From NCBI RefSeq assembly GCF_000765475.1, contig NZ_JRHO01000014.1:761687-825686 (forward strand): a DNA stretch of 64,000 bases, read 5' to 3'. This stretch comes from Methanococcoides methylutens. GTDB lineage: Archaea; Halobacteriota; Methanosarcinia; Methanosarcinales; Methanosarcinaceae. Of this stretch, positions 61,295 through 64,000 are shown piece after piece. The translations under genes were made by a program, and so were the position numbers. The stretch's first letter is position 1. Every line of letters begins with the position of its first letter. The notes under the pieces were generated by a model, which saw nothing but the letters and a program-made list of their open reading frames with translations, was not told the origin of the DNA and ran no database searches.

Positions 61295-62950
61295 ATGGAC
61301 TTTCAAAAGGCATTCAACGCACTGGAAATGGAACCTAAAGCTTATGTGAAAAAAATAGCTTTGCCAGTAGTGTCTTTTGGATTTATCTTCTCGATCCTTA
61401 TCTATGTGTTGTTACCGGGCCTCTTCACTGGAAGCGCTCAGATCATTCCTGCACTTATTCCAGTTATATGCATTATTTTTGCATTCTACTACCCTTTTGC
61501 GATACTTGGAAGTAAAGCTGCACAGATCGATAACAACATGCACTACTACATCACACAGATGGGGGCAATATCCACAGCTGAGACACCAAGGCTGGATATA
61601 ATAAAGATAGTTTCCAAAAATGAGAGTTACAAGTTCCTTGCAAAGGAAAGTGAAAAGATATACAACCTTGTCACAGTATGGAACATGAGCCTTTCCGATG
61701 CATGCCGATTTACATCAAAGAGAACTCCCTCTGTCCTTTATGAAGACTTTCTGGACAGGTTTGCACATGGCCTCCAGTCAGGAGAGGATATCAAAGTTTT
61801 CCTTGCTGCAGAACAGAATGTCGTAATGAACGAGTATGAATCGATATACAACGGAGCACTCTATGCAATAGAGGTCATCAAGGAACTGTTCGTTTCCCTT
61901 ATTATGGCACTGATATTCCTTGCTTCTTTTGCAGTGATCATACCTGTCATTACCGGAATGGATGCTGTTCTGCTGATGAGCATAGTTGTTAGTGTTTTCG
62001 TAGTAACTGATATTGTGATGATCACTTTTACAAAATCAAAGGTCCCGAAAGACCCTATCTGGCAACAGACAAAAATAACAACAAAAGCCAAGACAAAATT
62101 ATACCAGTCCATCCCAATTTCATTTGCAGGCTGTATTATCGTCGCCATAGCTGTCATATTATACGGCAAACTGGAACTGCCTATTGCTGTTGCAGCAGTA
62201 ATGACACCACTGGTATATATAGGCCATGTTGCAAAAACAATTGAAAAAGAGATCAAACGTAAGGATGAGAACTATTCCTCGTTCATCAGGTCCCTTGGAA
62301 GTTCTGCAGGTGCAAGAGGAGGACTTATCGACGAGGCACTTAAATCATTGCGTATACATGACTTTGGCCCACTTACTGATGATGTTAATGCACTTTTCAA
62401 GAGAATAAACACCCGTGTGGACAAAAGTAAGTCATGGGACTTCTTTTCAGCCAGCACCGGAAGCAACCTCATACACCGGTTTAGCGCCATGTTCGTTGAA
62501 GCCACCAAACTCGGTGGACAGCCGGAAGTGATCGGTGATATGATCGCCACAAACTTCCACCGCATCGTAAATCTGAGAAAAAAAAGGTACCAGTCTGCTT
62601 CCAATCTTGTAGGAGTACTATACGGACTTACAGCAGGAATCGGTTTTACCCTTTATATCTCACTTGGAGTCGTTGACCTTATGCAGGACATGTTCACGAC
62701 AATTTCGATGCCAGAAGGGATGGGTATGCGAATGATCCTGAACACGGACATAGGGAGTATAGAACTTCTTTCGGCTATGATATTGTTCATCATGATAGCA
62801 CATTCACTCATGTCAGCGCTGCTAATCCGATTTGTTGACGGGGGGCATGTCCTCCGTTCAACGACAGATTTTGTGATTATGACATGGATTTCGGCTTTCA
62901 GCGCAGTGTTCACAACATCAGGCGTTGCATCCCTGCTTGGGGCCACGTGA
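61295..62950 (+). CDS. arlJ: Archaellum membrane platform protein ArlJ (FlaJ)
   Basis: 551-aa polytopic membrane protein of the GspF/TadC group. TM clusters lie near 22-65 (VVSFGFIFSILIYVLLPGLF), 190-240 (LFVSLIMALIFLASFAVIIP) and 270-310, and C-terminal segments at 430-550 (LLSAMILFIMIAHSLMSALL). Two GspF-like cytoplasmic helix bundles contain ITQMGAISTAETPRLDIIKIV and SFIRSLGSSAGARGGLIDEA. Last archaellum gene; a termination site was not identified. No flagellin (arlB) gene accompanies the operon in this window. The gap 62951-63080 is AT-rich with nothing supported. Confidence 0.95.
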   Translation: MDFQKAFNALEMEPKAYVKKIALPVVSFGFIFSILIYVLLPGLFTGSAQIIPALIPVICIIFAFYYPFAILGSKAAQIDNNMHYYITQMGAISTAETPRLDIIKIVSKNESYKFLAKESEKIYNLVTVWNMSLSDACRFTSKRTPSVLYEDFLDRFAHGLQSGEDIKVFLAAEQNVVMNEYESIYNGALYAIEVIKELFVSLIMALIFLASFAVIIPVITGMDAVLLMSIVVSVFVVTDIVMITFTKSKVPKDPIWQQTKITTKAKTKLYQSIPISFAGCIIVAIAVILYGKLELPIAVAAVMTPLVYIGHVAKTIEKEIKRKDENYSSFIRSLGSSAGARGGLIDEALKSLRIHDFGPLTDDVNALFKRINTRVDKSKSWDFFSASTGSNLIHRFSAMFVEATKLGGQPEVIGDMIATNFHRIVNLRKKRYQSASNLVGVLYGLTAGIGFTLYISLGVVDLMQDMFTTISMPEGMGMRMILNTDIGSIELLSAMILFIMIAHSLMSALLIRFVDGGHVLRSTTDFVIMTWISAFSAVFTTSGVASLLGAT

Positions 62951-63080
62951 CAGAAACAGAGAGTTAACCTAAGAGATTCAAATTAATGTAGTCAAATCCG
63001 AAAATCGATGGTTTTCAAAATGAGTTGATAAAAACTAAATGAACAAATTATAAAAATAATAAAAAGTCAACCGGATGGGA

Positions 63081-64000
63081 TCATCTATCCAGCATGTCCT
63101 TTATGTAATTTGCAATTGCCCTGCCAACCTCAATGGTACTGGCATCCCCACCAAGGTCAGGAGTAGTTATTTTTTCAAGTATGCTTTTGCCTACAGCCTC
63201 TTCAACGAGGTCTGCTTCTTTCTGATAACCCATCCATTCCAGCATCATCTTCATACTCAGGATAGCTGCTATCGGGTTTGCAATACCTTTACCTGCAATA
63301 TCAGGACCGCTACCATGTACCGGCTCAAAGAAAGCATATTTATCCCCTATGTTCGCACTGGGAGCAAGCCCCAGACTGCCAACAAGTGCTGCTGACATAT
63401 CGCTCAGTATGTCACCAAAGAGATTGGTCGTGACAACAACATCATACCTCTCAGGATATGTCATCAGGCTATATGCCATTGCATCCACCAGCATATCCCT
63501 GTGATCAACTCCTTCTGACCTTGCGGTCTCACGGCAGACATCCAGGAATAACGTATCCGACTTCAGTACATTGGATTTATGAACGATCATAAGATCATTC
63601 CGTCGCTCTTTGGCTAGCTTGCAGGCACTCTTTGCGATCCGCTCGGATCCTTTCCGGGAAACCACCCTTTTCGTATATGCCACATCATCATGAATCTCTT
63701 CGATGGATGAATACATACCTTCGGTATTTTCCCTCACGATCACAAAATCGAAATCACTTTTTCCGGTCACACCTGTTACACCGGGAAGAGGTTTGATCGG
63801 ACGGATGTTCGCATACATGTCAAGCTCTTTGCGTATTGTGAGGAGCACACTCTTGTAATTGGGATCAGCCGGTGTGGTGATCGCTCCAAAAAGAACACAA
63901 TCACAGCTTTTCAGCACATCAAGGTCATCGTCATCGATAGCTACCCCACATTTCTCCCACTTTCCATATCCTAATTCAAGCGGAACCTTTTCGATTGGAA
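63081..64000 (-). CDS. Isopropylmalate/homoisocitrate/isocitrate dehydrogenase family protein, start outside the window
   Basis: The C-terminal 306 or so residues of a beta-decarboxylating dehydrogenase. The frame stays open to the window edge (P-I-E-K-V-P-L then ELGYGKWEKCGVAIDDDDL), so the N-terminal 40 or so residues are missing. Motifs: LFGAITTPADPNYKSVLLT, VRENTEGMYSS (the loop that sets substrate choice), HKSNVLKSDTLF, DMLVDAMAYSLMTYPERYDV, TNLFGDILSDMSAALVGSLG, and FEPVHGSGPDIAGKGIANP for NAD(P). LeuB (leucine), AksF (coenzyme B pathway) and isocitrate dehydrogenase share these; the VRENTEG type with Lys/Asn in HKSN fits the AksF/LeuB group of methanogens. The exact role is open. Confidence 0.85.
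   Translation of the reverse strand, partial: PIEKVPLELGYGKWEKCGVAIDDDDLDVLKSCDCVLFGAITTPADPNYKSVLLTIRKELDMYANIRPIKPLPGVTGVTGKSDFDFVIVRENTEGMYSSIEEIHDDVAYTKRVVSRKGSERIAKSACKLAKERRNDLMIVHKSNVLKSDTLFLDVCRETARSEGVDHRDMLVDAMAYSLMTYPERYDVVVTTNLFGDILSDMSAALVGSLGLAPSANIGDKYAFFEPVHGSGPDIAGKGIANPIAAILSMKMMLEWMGYQKEADLVEEAVGKSILEKITTPDLGGDASTIEVGRAIANYIKDMLDR

Overview
The window is chromosomal DNA of a methylotrophic methanogen of the family Methanosarcinaceae, most like Methanococcoides or Methanolobus. The evidence is the methanopterin biosynthesis gene (beta-RFAP synthase), a fused corrinoid/methylcobamide:CoM methyltransferase with its activators, a Cam-type carbonic anhydrase, Nop5/fibrillarin, archaeal TATA-type promoters, a complete set of archaellum motor genes and moderate-to-low GC. 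Three otherwise intact genes (NUDIX hydrolase, PAS/GAF sensor, histidine kinase) each carry one in-frame TAG. No annotated gene in the window ends in TAG. This is the signature of an organism that reads UAG as pyrrolysine.

Layout. 0-2.5 kb: lipoprotein solute-binding protein and a SAM methyltransferase. 2.5-10.7 kb: an accessory, partly decayed stretch holding a frameshifted HIT gene, a PLD-helicase-DUF3427/NUDIX pair, Cys-rich microproteins, an MCM-like protein without ATPase, a kinase remnant, an ArsR-ArsM fusion with its own operator, and a HEAT-repeat lipoprotein. 10.9-22.8 kb: a probable C1-substrate island. It runs from a PAS-PAS-GAF sensor with a degenerate kinase core and an Msr/FilR1-type regulator, through a promoter region with five 9-bp-spaced RTTAAC repeats, to a corrinoid/UroD fusion methyltransferase and a separate operon of an ASKHA ATPase, a divergent group II chaperonin, two UroD-type methyltransferases and a small Cys-rich protein. 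23.1-28.2 kb: a giant secreted, membrane-anchored CobN-like protein. Imperfect repeats near 10.9, 22.9 and 28.8 kb, the last one at the 3' end of tRNA-Gln, bracket these two blocks and suggest tandem insertion at the tRNA gene.

28.8-64 kb is mostly core genome: tRNA-Gln, DRG GTPase, MoeA, IlvE, tRNA-Arg, a glycosyltransferase, a CapB/CapC-like poly-gamma-glutamate synthase pair, a cassette of small membrane proteins and lipoproteins, thioesterase, HAD phosphatase, histidine kinase/response regulator, gamma carbonic anhydrase, rhodanese and DUF2769 protein, mptG-nop5-flpA, DUF2953/GerW pair, XPD-like helicase, type IV pilin, ferredoxin, UMP kinase, the archaellum genes D/E-F-G-H-I-J without a flagellin gene, and the start-truncated end of an isopropylmalate/homoisocitrate dehydrogenase.

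Working model: the sensor and Msr-type regulator control expression of the fused methyltransferase. The ASKHA protein and the chaperonin-like protein would fold or reactivate the corrinoid enzyme. The UroD-type proteins would move the methyl group to coenzyme M or a related thiol. The CobN-like surface protein might handle tetrapyrrole or corrinoid outside the cell. Domain identities rest on visible motifs; the substrate and the cooperation between genes are inference.
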